Shown here: piece by piece, positions 12,325 through 23,900 of the stretch
How positions within the stretch are numbered: position 1 is the first letter of the stretch
Layout of the letters: every line of letters begins with the position of its first letter
Assembly: GCF_037975245.1 (NCBI RefSeq)
Contig: NC_092563.1
Span: 22,476,960-22,540,959 of the forward strand
Direction: 5' to 3'
Length of the DNA: 64,000 nt
DNA from: Apostichopus japonicus
Taxonomy: Eukaryota > Echinodermata > Holothuroidea > Aspidochirotida > Stichopodidae
The notes under the pieces: model-generated
Seen by the model: the letters and a program-made list of their open reading frames with translations, nothing else
What the model was told of the DNA's origin: nothing
Databases searched by the model: none
Program-made: the position numbers and the translations under genes

Positions 12325-12976
12325 TCTAATGTTATCCGTTCATCCTCATTACACATTCGGAACATTGGTAGGATTCGAAAGTACTTAAATCGTGTTGCTG
12401 CTGAACAAATCGTTCATTCATTTATCACTTCTCGTCTGGATAATGGAAATGCCTTACTCTTTGGTTTACCACAATCTCAGCTCTCCCGACTTCAACGTCT
12501 TCAGAATACTGCAGCTAGAGTTGTAACTTTGTCAAGAAAATCGTCTTATATAACACCTATACTACGAGATCTACACTGGCTACCTATTTCTTATAGGATT
12601 ATCTACAAAATTCTACTCATTGTTTTTAAATCACTTAATAACATGGCTCCTATGTATGTTTCAGAATTACTCCAATTGTACTCTCCATCACGGAATCTTC
12701 GTTCAAGCAGCACGCTTAACCTCCAGGAACACAGGTCTAAACATTTGTGGGGTGACAGGTCTTTCAGGGTTGCCGCCCCACGCCTTTGGAACACTTTACC
12801 ATATGAACTGAAGTCATGCACCAGTATTGCAGCTTTCAAGAAACACCTTAAAACTCACCTTATGCGTGAAGCTTTCCAGTAGTTCTATTTGACTTTTTTC
12901 CATGTTGCGCCTTGAGCACCCTGTAGGGTGGATATGTGCGCATTATAAATCTCTGTTATTATTATTATTATTATTA
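12325..12976 (+). mobile_element. 5'-truncated LINE: reverse-transcriptase C-terminus and 3' tail
   Basis: An open frame from about 12329 to the stop near 12880 encodes the C-terminal end of a CR1/L2/jockey-type reverse transcriptase. Recognisable blocks in order are SRLDNGNALLFGLP, LQRLQNTAARVV, ITPILRDLHWLPI, YKILLIVFKSLNNMAP and a closing FKKHLKTHL. This region normally lies after the catalytic core, so the fragment cannot reverse transcribe. A 3' tail follows: TGCGCCTTGAGCAC, then ATTATAAATC, then (TTA)n at 12956-12976. The ORF starting at the Met at 12529 is an arbitrary internal start. Typical target-primed 5' truncation. Confidence 0.85.
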
Positions 12977-13856
12977 GTTGTGTCTTGAAAATGTAATTTG
13001 CATTAAAGTGTTGCCAGATTGCGAAAAACGTAACAAGTGAATTTCGTCACAATGGTTCGATCTTTCTCATAGTCTGTGTAATGACATGAATAAGTATAAA
13101 AGTATCGCAGTGTTGTCATTACTGCTATGGCATACTCCAACCAAACTACCGACCGAATTGGATAGAAAAGGAAGCCAACTCAAGGTCTGGGAAAGTGGGG
13201 GAGCACCCCTCCTGAAACCCCCCTATGATACTAGTTAACCATTGTTTACATGAATTTACAGAACTTCATGCCTGGTGAGCAAAGATAGGAGAGGGCAACA
13301 CATGGACCTGACAATTTTATCAGAGACCATAAAAGGAAAAAAATAAGAAGAAAAAGAAGAAGAATCAACAAAAGATGCGGTAAGGTTGGTATGATCAACG
13401 ACACAATTCAACAAATTACTCATGAGCATGTATAAAGAAATGGTGAACAGGCGTATAGCATAATGCCATTCAAATCGACAATATACGTAGCAGCGCCTGC
13501 ACTTAACGAAAGAAAAAATAACCACTGTCATCACTTATTTATCGCCTGAGAGTCATTTAGCATAGATTATACTGTAAGGAAAAATGAAATGCGGCATCGA
13601 AACCAGATTATGTACTGCGCTTGTTGACAGAGGGACATAATATTTACATACAGTAACATTTCGGGTGATTGTAATTTGCACACATACAAGCTCTAATTTA
13701 CATCAATATGCAAACCACAAAATTTCGCGTTGGTGTTAAATATACCATCTCACTAGTCATCTTATGTTTCTACTGAATGACAATTGATACGGGAGTGTCC
13801 GCACATAATGACAGATTTGCATTTATTTCTCTAGGTTATAACCGACAAAAGTATTT

Positions 13857-13930
13857 CCTCCTCCTCCTCCTCCTCCTCCTCCTCCTCCTCCTCCTCCTCC
13901 TCCTCCTCCTCCTCCTCCTCCTCCTCCTCC
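13857..13930. repeat. (CTC)n microsatellite
   Basis: About 25 uninterrupted CTC triplets. Reverse-strand ORFs reading poly-Gly or poly-Arg through it (13823-14036) are artefacts. Confidence 0.97.
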
Positions 13931-14199
13931 CGAACCGCCCACGCTGATGAAAAGTGAGTGTGCAGACCGGTCCAATGGCACGGGGACTGGGAAGGGATAA
14001 AACCTGGTCAGCCCATGGAGGTACATAAATATTCAAATATCACTACACCATTAGCAAAATTTTATGTTCAGTTTTGCTGGAGGGAGTTTCTCCAATACTA
14101 CGCCCCTACACGTTGATCGGCCCACCGACCCCAGGGCCACACTCCATTCTTTATAAAATCCAACGACCGTCCTTCCCGGTACCTTCGTTTGTGTGTATA

Positions 14200-15380
14200 T
14201 GTGCAGAAGGAAGGGGGGGGGGGGGGCTGAACGGTATCCACTGGGTATAATCATCTCCATGCATATACTTATTCCTCAAAACTTTTACCTAAATAAAACA
14301 AATAAAAATCCCCCCCCCCCCCGAGGAATATCGAATGTTTTATACATAATACATAATGGAGCGACCATGCAGCTCACCCTCTTCAAATTTGGGCAAATAT
14401 TTTGGGTTCGTATATGTAAGTTCAACACACCTTGGGTATAAAGAAACAGTACGAGAGTTTAGTCAATTTCATTACCAAAAAGTGATCAATTGATCAAACT
14501 TGTTTGCCATTATACGTATTTTGGGGAAAACTTTACACACATGTAACTGTGGTATGTTTTCTATTGTATTCATGTTGAACCTTATATATATATTGTCAGG
14601 CTGGATGCATGACGAAGTGGAGTTAATATATAATAGGGCAACACTGGGGTAACGAAGATACCCCCCCCCCTCCATGCTTCAACTGTAATGGTCTATCCAT
14701 ATCGATATTGCTGATAATGATCAATGTAAAATGACTGTTGACCTTTCTGTTTCTGCTGGGTCAGTGGGTGAAGTATATTTTGTGGGGTTTTCTATAGGGA
14801 GACGGTAGCTTGTTACGCTGTGGCTTTCATATAGTTCTTTTATGGTCCTTACCGGGGAGACATATATGTGTTTTAATTGAAAATGTTTCCATACCATGAA
14901 TGGGATTGTGTATTAACTTCAGCAGGGGAAATTAGCAGGTATCAAAGTAAACGCAAGAAGCTTGGGACTGAATATATAGCTATAATCGTTTTTTCAAAGA
15001 ATATCCTAAAATAACCAAGCATTCCTTCTCCCCCTAATACGTCACTGAGGTAAACAAAAGTGATGAAACAGTATATAGGTATAGGATACATATTCATAAG
15101 GTGGGCCACAAATTATGACTCTGGAATTGGGAGACATTTTGCAGGGTAAATATAAGGTTCGAAGAATTTGAGGAGTAGGGATATGGGGGGGGGGGTGTAG
15201 GCGGAGGTTTGGTTCTCAATTTTTACCTGACAAACTTTTCCCGACAAGCCGAGCGATCGTGAATATATTTGAGAGCTTCCTCGATGGATCATTATGCCAA
15301 AAGGATTTGATCTACTTACCCGGCAACTGTGAGATTTTTCCTGACATATGTGATTCCCCCCCCCCCCCCCTGACAAACCG
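14200..15380. repeat. Cluster of long G and C homopolymers
   Basis: Runs of about ten or more G or C occur near 14213, 14311, 14661, 15185 and 15358 in otherwise AT-rich DNA. In this window such runs are often found inside or at the ends of hAT-like repeats, so some may mark decayed copies. No gene is seen between 13.0 and 16.1 kb. Confidence 0.6.
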
Positions 15381-16128
15381 CAAGTTTTACCTCTCAACCG
15401 TTTATTCTGCCCCGATCTTACCATCATAATATTTTGGAAATTATTCGGAACGGGTGTATCGACCGGTTCCAGACATTATTGGTGTTTATCTTTTTCGTGG
15501 TGGGGGTGCTGACATCCCCTCCCCAGCGATTGTATACTTGTTTTACGGTATGTTATTTGAAGAGATTAAATACGAAATCAAGAGGATTTAATAACGATTT
15601 TTCTCGTGCAGTAAAGGTTTCATGGTAAAAAAAACCAATTTAGAAACCCACAGTAGACACTTGAGTATTATAATCAAAACTACAGAATGAAATGTTTCCC
15701 CGAAAAGAGGTAAATGCGGTATTGAAGTACTTATATTATCAATATAACTAATTTATTAGTACCAAGTACAATTTTAATGTTCATTTGCTAATTTTATTTT
15801 ACATGTTGAATGTTTTTTCTTAACATTGACAAACAGTTTAGACCCTATACGATTTCAGCAATATCAACCTTTCTGAGAAATGACGGTCTCCCGGTCTAAA
15901 ACATTTTGGTTTAATGCAAGCAGTGTACATCTGATAATGATATCCGTGGACTATTTTCGATATCTGGTTTACAATACATATTTGTTGACTTCAAGCATAT
16001 GTAGTATTATATGTATGTTCGCTGTTCTTAATATTTGTTGTTGCCTTTGGTGTATGCCTATTATATAGTTGGAAGTATCGTTAACAAGGTCTAAAAACAT
16101 TTGCTTTAACTTTGCAAGCAGTGTCTGA

Positions 16129-16500
16129 CAGTGGCGTAGGAAGGTACTTTTGAGTGGGGGGGGGGGGGCTGAAGACTGATGGCCAGCCTGGGGGAGGGGT
16201 CTAAGGGGAGGGGGTGTCCCCCTCCCCTTTGGAATTTTTTGCATTTCCAGGTGGCCTCATATGCAATTTGGTGCAATATAGCACACTTCAACACCCACTC
16301 CATTTTGTAAACTTAATTTTGTATTTTCACCTGGCCTTAGATGCAATTTGGTGATCCAAATGAGATTTTTTTCTCATTTGGAAATGAAAAAGGGGTTTTC
16401 TGACTTGCGAACCGGTGGGGCGGAATGATACTTCCGCCCCTCCACATTTTTCACTGGGGGGCTGGCGCCCCCCAGCCCCCCTCCGGTTCCTACGCCCTTG
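16129..16500. mobile_element. hAT-like MITE (372 bp)
   Basis: Terminal inverted repeats CAGTGGCGTAGGAA (left) and TTCCTACGCCCTTG (right; complement CAAGGGCGTAGGAA). Flanks GTGTCTGA (16121-16128) and GTGTGTGA (16501-16508) form an 8-bp target-site duplication with one mismatch, as expected of hAT transposons. No coding capacity. Internal words GGGGAGGGGTCTAAGGGGAG and GCAATTTGGTGC recur at 63.3 kb, so it has relatives. Confidence 0.8.
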
Positions 16501-17611
16501 GTGTGTGATATATGCCTCAACGATTTTCGATATCTGGTATGTACGGTATTTTTTCATACAGCATACCGTTAACAGTTTATGCACCCAGTGTATGGTATCG
16601 AATCTGAATGCAGGGTTCATGCATGGAGTTTCCATAACAACTCCCTGGTTTATGTATGTATTTTTGTATGCAGGTAATACAATCACCTATTGTCGTGTTG
16701 GTAGCAGTATTCTGCGTTTCATGTGCATCATCTGCGGCTATATATATTCTATTGTTAAAGTAAAATTGGAGTTAAAACCGTACTCCATTACTTCATTCTA
16801 ACATAACTCATATCAGAATCTATGTAATGTTTTAAAAATTACGGAAGGAGGAGGTCGGGGTCGGACAGTTAGCGACTGTTTATTGTGTAATGCATTCTTC
16901 AAAACAAAATTATTAGTTCAAGGGTTGCAAATATCTGTCTCAAATGGGAACATGAGCGTTGTCTTATATAGGTGCGGATTCTGTTGTCCCCACCCCCCCC
17001 CCCCGCCCTTAATATGCAGACTTACCGGTCATACATACCTTGACACTGAAGCCAAGTTAAGTCTTTCAGGTAGATAATTAATTTACATTGATAAAAAAGC
17101 AAGTACTCCTGTCCCCTCCCCTCCCCCCTCCCGCCCATGACCGTCTATAGCTTTATTTTTGCGAATTGCATCTAAAATTAGATAACTTATCAACTCTGTC
17201 CATGTATCCAAGTCTTTACTAATTTGGAGGTTATGTATGGGCATGAAAACCAGGGAGGGTACAGGAAGGAAATGGTCACAGATGTGATTTCCCGGTGGGG
17301 TAGGTAAACACCAGTGACATTGGTAAGACTCCTGTCCCACCATTAATCTGAATCCTGCAATTGTCGGGTTCCCTGTGGAATGCATTAAAGTACCACTAAC
17401 CAAAAAATAAAGAAACTTCTGAAAACAAAAACACATTACTCATATCGTGAAATCATGAATTTTCTTGCAGGGGGAGTGGGAGTGAGAGGTTTTGGGCTGC
17501 TTTGTTAGATCAGGGAGTCCATAACAACTCCCTGGTTAGATATTACGACCGTCAGGCATAGGCGTACGAGGCGGGGGGCAGGGGGCAGACTGCCCCCCCA
17601 AATTTCCAGAG

Positions 17612-17740
17612 GACAAGAAATTCGGGCAAAAGTCCTGAAAAATTCGGGCAGCCTAAGAGGAGAAAAAAATATATATATATATATATATTTTTTTTTTAGG
17701 CTGCCCGAATTTTTCAGGACTTTTGCCCGAATTTCTTGTC
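17612..17740. repeat. Perfect 44-bp inverted repeat around an (AT)n loop
   Basis: Arm 17612-17655 (GACAAGAAATTCGGGC...) is the exact reverse complement of 17697-17740. The 41-bp loop contains an (AT)n tract. The CCAGA words outside extend the pairing imperfectly. It lies in the 1.6-kb hAT-like element. The words TTCGGGCA and TGCCCGAAT occur again to 17835. Confidence 0.95.
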
Positions 17741-17935
17741 ATCTGGAATATAAATATGCAGTAGCTTGCCCGAATGTTTTTCAAATTTTTGCCCGACAAT
17801 GCATGATTTTCTTTATTCAGTATCATTATGCCCGAATATTTCCGTGTAACACCACCGTAAGCGCAGTTCATCTGGGCTACCACGCTTTTTGCAAGATCAT
17901 TTTTTTTTCTAACTAGTCAATTGTTTACCTGGACC

Positions 17936-18586
17936 CAAGGGCGGCGGAACCGGGGGGCACAGGGGCACGTGACCCCCCCCACTTTTCCTCAGGATAAAAA
18001 TGTGCCTTTTTTCTATATAAAAATTGAGGTGCCTCAAGTTAGCAAGAGGCCAGGGAACCATAATGAACACTCGGGAAGGGCCGTTTCCGGCCATCTGAGG
18101 GTTTGTAAAACCAAAAATTTTTATAGTACGCTCCGCGCCAACCGATGGTGGCGCTCCGCTCAGATAGTCGTGCATACAACTTTGCAAATCCTGGCTAAGC
18201 CCGTGACTTTTAATGAATTTCTGTGGGTCAAACTTACAACTATTTCGAATGGAAAATTTGTTAAGATATTAACAAGAAAAAACCAGTCTAATTCGGAAGA
18301 TTCCTACATTAGCAACTAGTATGATTTCACCTCATTTTGTCTCTAGAGAAAACTTGTTCCTTGTTTCCCAATTTGCGTATTGGATATTGCAGTGCTAGTA
18401 TGCATATTTTCCTTTAGGGGGGGGGGGGCATTGATGGAGTGATGTGTATACACAAATAAGATAATACAATAAGAGTTATAAAGGGTACTAAATATAGGGC
18501 TGCATCAGTCCAATCGAATTTCTGCAATGTGCCCTTTGATGTATCATGTAGGTGCCCCCAGATTAAAAGTGCTTCCGCCGCCCTTG
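17936..18586. mobile_element. hAT-like MITE, family A copy 1 (651 bp), nested
   Basis: Terminal inverted repeats CAAGGGCGGCGGAA and TTCCGCCGCCCTTG match exactly. Flanks ACCTGGAC and ACCTGGAT form an approximate 8-bp duplication. The body is nearly the same as 60484-61137. The element is inserted inside the larger hAT-like element 17557-19150. No coding capacity; ORFs on both strands here are chance. Confidence 0.85.
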
Positions 18587-19150
18587 ACCTGGATATCCCC
18601 AACATGAGTGTATATAGAAGAAACATTTTCTTTTTCATGGATGGTGGGGGGGGGGGTGCCTACAAGCATAGAAGTACAGGTTTATCATATTCTTTGTTAT
18701 ATTTTATACTTTTTTTGTTAGACAAATTGCAGTCTCATCCGACACAGCGACATTATCCCGCTTACGTGTCGTTGAACAATGTATGTTTTTCTGGAGGTAG
18801 CTGAGTACTGTGTTAAAATAATAAATAAGGTAACTAAATAGGAGCTTAAAAAATATTCTGTCCCATTTTTCCCCTTCAAAGTGATGTTACCATTTTTTCT
18901 TCTTCTAATATACCAAATTTTTGGGGAAGTGTAAATTTCTAAAACGTGAGATTATACAATAAAGAATGTTTAGATGCAACTTGCAAGGCCTCAGAAGTGC
19001 CGTTTCCGGCAATCTGAGAGGCATTGTGTGCCCAAAATTTTCTTGTACGCTACGCGCCAACTGATGGTGGCGCTCCGCTTAGATAGTGTCACGGGAACTT
19101 TCGGGCACAAAAGTTCTGCCCCCAAACTGAAATGGTCCCGTACGCCTATG

Positions 19151-20838
19151 CCGTCAGGTACATTAATTAAGCCACAAGAGATTTGCCCAGGTCTTCCCTC
19201 CTTCACTGTAAAAGAAGAAACAAAAACAGAAGTCCGCCCTCTTGTATTTTGGATATGCCAGTTTTAAAGTGATCCAACCACTGATAACTCAACACAGTAC
19301 AGAGATATGATATCAATGGATCCAACCCCTTATCTGGAATACTGCTTGCAATGTATGTACTAGTACCATTACTGTATGCCTTTAGTACTAGTACAGCCAA
19401 CCGTTCTACTGGATAACTGTAGGCGTAAATGGTCTTTGGTATGTATTTTGTAAAGACAGGATTCGCGAAAAGTTTCTGTTATTTAAATACAAGGTACGAT
19501 TTTATCCTGAGCGGTCTGAAGGGTATCGATCACTAACTGTTAGTTTTAAAACGAGGAATGTATAGAGCAAGCCTGCAGCATTGATAATGATAGTATTTAG
19601 TACTGTTCGCATGATATCCCACAGTACAGGCTACGGACAGTTGTTATTCTTATTACTATACTACTATGTAAGCTTATTAACGTTATTCATTCGCATGTTA
19701 AACATTATTAACGTTAGCCTAGTCTACATGTACAAACACTAGTTCTCACATAGGGTAGGCTTAACTTAGACTAGTACAGTACTTACTAGGTTTAAGTACG
19801 AACTTAGGCTAGTTTTAAATCAGGATCTGGCTAGCCTTAGTAAGAGTAGACTAGGAGTGGTAGCATGGTGGGCGGGAGCCATGTCATTCCACCATCAGTA
19901 CTTTCTGCCATAGGAATTGTGCTCTTTCCGCCATAGAAAAAGTGCCATTCCTCCATGTTACCGCCATGGTGGTAAAGCACTTTTTGTATGGGGGTAATGG
20001 CACATGATTGTGGGTGCACTGTATGTATATACACTGTATATTGCTTCGCTTCACTCTACCTAGGCACGCAGAATCCACAAAATTGGTATTTTAAATTGAC
20101 AATCGTAATCGGTCCTTTAATAAACAATCAGTCTAATTTAATTTGATTTATTAAACCAAGAAGTATTACATATTATTTTTGAAGACAGTGTATCCACTCT
20201 CACCAACTTACAAATAAAACTATTCAATCAACCCGTACATTAAAATGTGTATCAATTCCCCAGTCTTGTCTTAACTGGCACTAGATCTATGGTGGGTTCA
20301 TAATTGATGCACTTAAGGATTTGATCAACGATGTCTATCAAGGTAAAATGCAAATTACTTAACTGTATGCGTTTTCCATAGCCAGATGTGTAGTTCCTCA
20401 GAAATGTAATGATCTCAAAATATTTATTGTTCTGTGCTTACGCAATCTACAATTGAGCAGAATTTGACCACAAATGTCTGCCATGTCAAGTTCTTTTATA
20501 CCCTGAAATTGACACATTCATCAAGAAGCAAACTGTAGTCTGTAAGTATACATCCATTGACTCTGGATGCTGTTTGCTATGCTCTGGGCCTCTAAGCTCA
20601 GACAGGTCAGGTCCCAGAGAGTACTGGTATCATGTTGATGTAATTTTGGTTATTTTTAGGGAGTAATATTTCCAAATGCCAAAAGTACGAGCAAACGGGA
20701 AAGTTGCAAATATGTACCTATTCTAAGTGCATAGTGTAAGTTGATATGAAAAATGGACTTATAATGTTGCTCTTTAATCCTTACAGTACAGGCATTGAAA
20801 GATTTATAGTTAAAACCTCCAGCTGAAATGGATAAGTA
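19151..20838. other. Flank upstream of raftlin start
   Basis: No gene recognised. A stretch at about 19700-19860 is rich in CTAG/TAGGCTA words. Any 5' noncoding exon and the promoter of raftlin could lie here; a CTCCAG acceptor-like sequence stands about 20 bases before the start codon. Confidence 0.35.
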
Positions 20839-20971
20839 ATGGGCCAATCTCATACTCACTATGACAACCTCCCGGCAGGGGAACATTCCGTTTTACCGGT
20901 AGACGGCCATAGTCATTCACCAAAGGGCTTGGAATATAGTCTCCTCGTGACAGAATCATCTGTTAATACAG
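20839..20971 (+). CDS. RFTN-like: Raftlin exon 1 (start codon exon)
   Basis: Codes MGQSHTHY...LEYSLLVTESSVNT plus one base; donor GTACAG at 20972. TAA is in frame six bases before the ATG. Its phase matches exon 2, which supplies AG to complete a Glu codon. Gly2 with Thr6 suits N-myristoylation. Confidence 0.75.
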
Positions 20972-23900
20972 GTACAGTATGGTAATGAAGATTAAAGACC
21001 TAGGGTGCAGGGAAAACATTTTGTGGACAATATTGGAATGAAAAGAAAGGTCATTCTGTTATGCTAGTGTTTGCATATTTTCAAATGATGGTAGCGTAGA
21101 ATGAGAATGTACTGTGTCTAATAGTGGTACCACTTAGCTATACTTCTCATGTCTTCATGTCATGAGCAGTATGATCTTTACTGTAGCTGGTACCCTGAAT
21201 GCACCTGCTGGAATCAATGTAGTATATATGTAATATACAGATCGCAAATGTGTCACTCTTGAGTTAAGTAACCAAACACAAAATTTTTATTTTTCTCGCC
21301 AGACCTGTTTTTCCCATTCTCTTTTCACATAATTCTCTCTTCAGAGTTATTATCCAGGCAAAGAAACAAGTGTGTGACCTAAGTTATAACCAAACACAAA
21401 TTTATTTGATTTTTCACACCAGACCTGTTATACCATTCTGTTTCACATAATTCTCTCTACAGAGTTATTATCAATGCAAAGAAACAAGTGTGTCACTTAA
21501 GTTATATTACCAAACACAAATCTAGTTTAATTTTTCTCACCAGACCTATTTTTCCCTTTCTGTTCTCACATAATTCTCTCTACAGAGTTATTATGCAGGC
21601 AAAGAAACAAGTGTGTCACTTACGTTATAACCAAACACAAATCTAGTTTAATTTTACTCAACAGACCTGTTTTTCCCTTTCTGTTTTCACATAATTCTCT
21701 CTACAAAGTTATTATGCAGGCATAGAAACAAGTGTGTCCCTGAAGTTATAACCAAACACAAATCTAGTTTAATTTTACTCAACAGACCTGTTTTTCCCTT
21801 TCTGTTTTCACATAATTCTCTCTATACAGAGTTATTATCAAGGCAAAGAAACAAGTGTGTCACTTAAGTTATATAACCAAACACAAATTTATTTGATTTT
21901 TTTCACCAGACCTGTTATACCATTCTGTTTCATAAAATTCTCTCTACAGAGATATTATCAAGGCAAAGAAACAAGTGTGTCACTTAAAGGATTGGTTCAG
22001 GTGTTTGACATGTCTAATATGTATGAAAGAGCACAAAAAGACAAAAAGAACAGTGAAGAAACTACCATGGTAGCATGCTCTGTTAAGGAATTATGACACT
22101 TTGAAGATATCAACATTTCTTTGAAAACGACTGGTGTAGAAAGACTTACTGTGAGGGTGTGACGTCACATCCTCACTTCCTTAACATTTGTGAATATATA
22201 TATTTTTTTTAATTATTTACATTTTTTAACACATTTGAAAATAATATAAACAAAAATTTTCAGGTGTTTAATCTCAATACTTCCTTTGACAAATATGAGA
22301 TCTCCTGACATATATTTTGGTTGAAAGTCATGAAATCTCACAAAATATTTAGAGAAAAAAACAAAGACTTTTCAGGAATGTGAGGATGTGACATCACAGC
22401 TAGTCAGATTTCAGCAGTTTCTACACAATCTGATAAAACTTTACACTTGAATATCTCTTTAACTGAAAAAGATATTTGAACAGTTTTTTCACCATTGTGT
22501 TTCATTTATTGTCCTGTTTCATATAACATAAACATGTATGACAACTGAACCAATCCTTTAAGTTATAACCAAACCCAAACTTTTGATTTTTCTCACCAGA
22601 CCTGTTTTACCTTTTCTGTTTTCACATACTTCTCTCTACAGAGTTATTATCCAGGCAAAGGAATAATCTCCAAGCAGTTTATCCTCTGGTGGCAAAGTTT
22701 TACAACGACGGTTACACCTTGAACCAACTGAAAAGAATTCCTTGCGTCAAGTTCGACAACAAAACTCTCTTTCAAGTTATTTTATCCAAATCGGCGGATC
22801 TTCTGTAAGTGTTACCTCTTTCGTTGCCCAGGTTTTACATCTTGGGTGACTTTTCTTATAATGTATCTTCCGGTGTAATTTCCAGTGGCACTTATATGAA
22901 AAAGAAAAATATTCCACGCTGTTAGTTGAAAACACCTAAGTTCTGATATCCTGTTGAGATATGGATGATTGAATGTAATCAATTTGAACCAGCTAAACCA
23001 TTCATTCTTCCAGGGAGTTGATCAATGTAGATGATCTTTGATGTCATCACAGCAGTTGCTAAAATAAAAGCTTTACTTTCCCATTATAATAACCTTGTTG
23101 TTGATTCATCCTTGAAATTGTGGATACATTTTGGAATGTTTGCTTAGATATCATGGTTCTCTGCATTCAGAACTTTATCAACATGCAACTTGTTTTATAA
23201 ACATTCTATTTTGCTCTGTGAATAAGTGAGTCAAATATTACAAAGGAAAAACATCTTCGGCCGATTTTTGCTGTGACTACACAATCCACTCTGCCAGACG
23301 AATTAACAATATTACAGCTAAAGTTAAGAAGTTAAAAAGTTGTATCTCTGATATACAGTACCAACTGCTACAAGGATGTGGTTTTGACCTTAAAGATGCA
23401 GAAAACTTTAAACAGCATTATTATGAAGCAGTCAACTTCAACCAATGGAATATATCTCTTCAAAAAGGCGACAAAAACCCAACAATCATCAAGCAATATG
23501 ACATACTTTCTGAAGAACAACTTCCCCAGACAACTAAGAACAAATCTTTGTATTGAGGGATACTATAGTTTAGTAGTTAAGTAGTTAACTAGTTAATTAG
23601 ACTGTGTCTGGGGCTGTCATTTTGTAAATCTGTGATGTCATATGATGCCACTCTGATATGAAACCTCTTAGTTTCTCTCTTTTTTTTTTTAATCATTATG
23701 TCATCTGAATAGCTTCAATATTTCATATTCAGTATGATTTGCAGCACCCATCAATATAAAACATTTCCAAAAATAAGGAAGAACACAAAAAATAACAAGG
23801 TAGAAGCTGATCCAACTTGATGATGTCATATTTCGACTTGATCAAGTCTTCAGCCTTATGTGAAATGACGAAACATTTAATCGGTGATAGATCTACTAAA

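Larger units (their letters stand above)
17557..19150. mobile_element. hAT-like non-autonomous element (1.6 kb), host of a nested insertion
   Basis: Terminal inverted repeats CATAGGCGTACGAGG (left) and the complement CATAGGCGTACGGGA (right) are flanked by a perfect 8-bp duplication CCGTCAGG at 17549-17556 and 19151-19158. No transposase frame is visible. A second hAT-like element sits inside it at 17936-18586. Its right part (18985-19140) shares GCCGTTTCCGGC and TGATGGTGGCGCTCCGC with the nested element, so the two families are related. Confidence 0.85.

Noticed and set aside
13823-14036. Poly-Gly and poly-Arg reverse ORFs
   Set aside because: They are translations of the (CTC)n microsatellite.
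14899-14935. ATG followed by GLCINFSRG as a possible raftlin first exon
   Set aside because: A stop follows after 11 codons with no donor in phase. The exon at 20839 fits phase, length and family.
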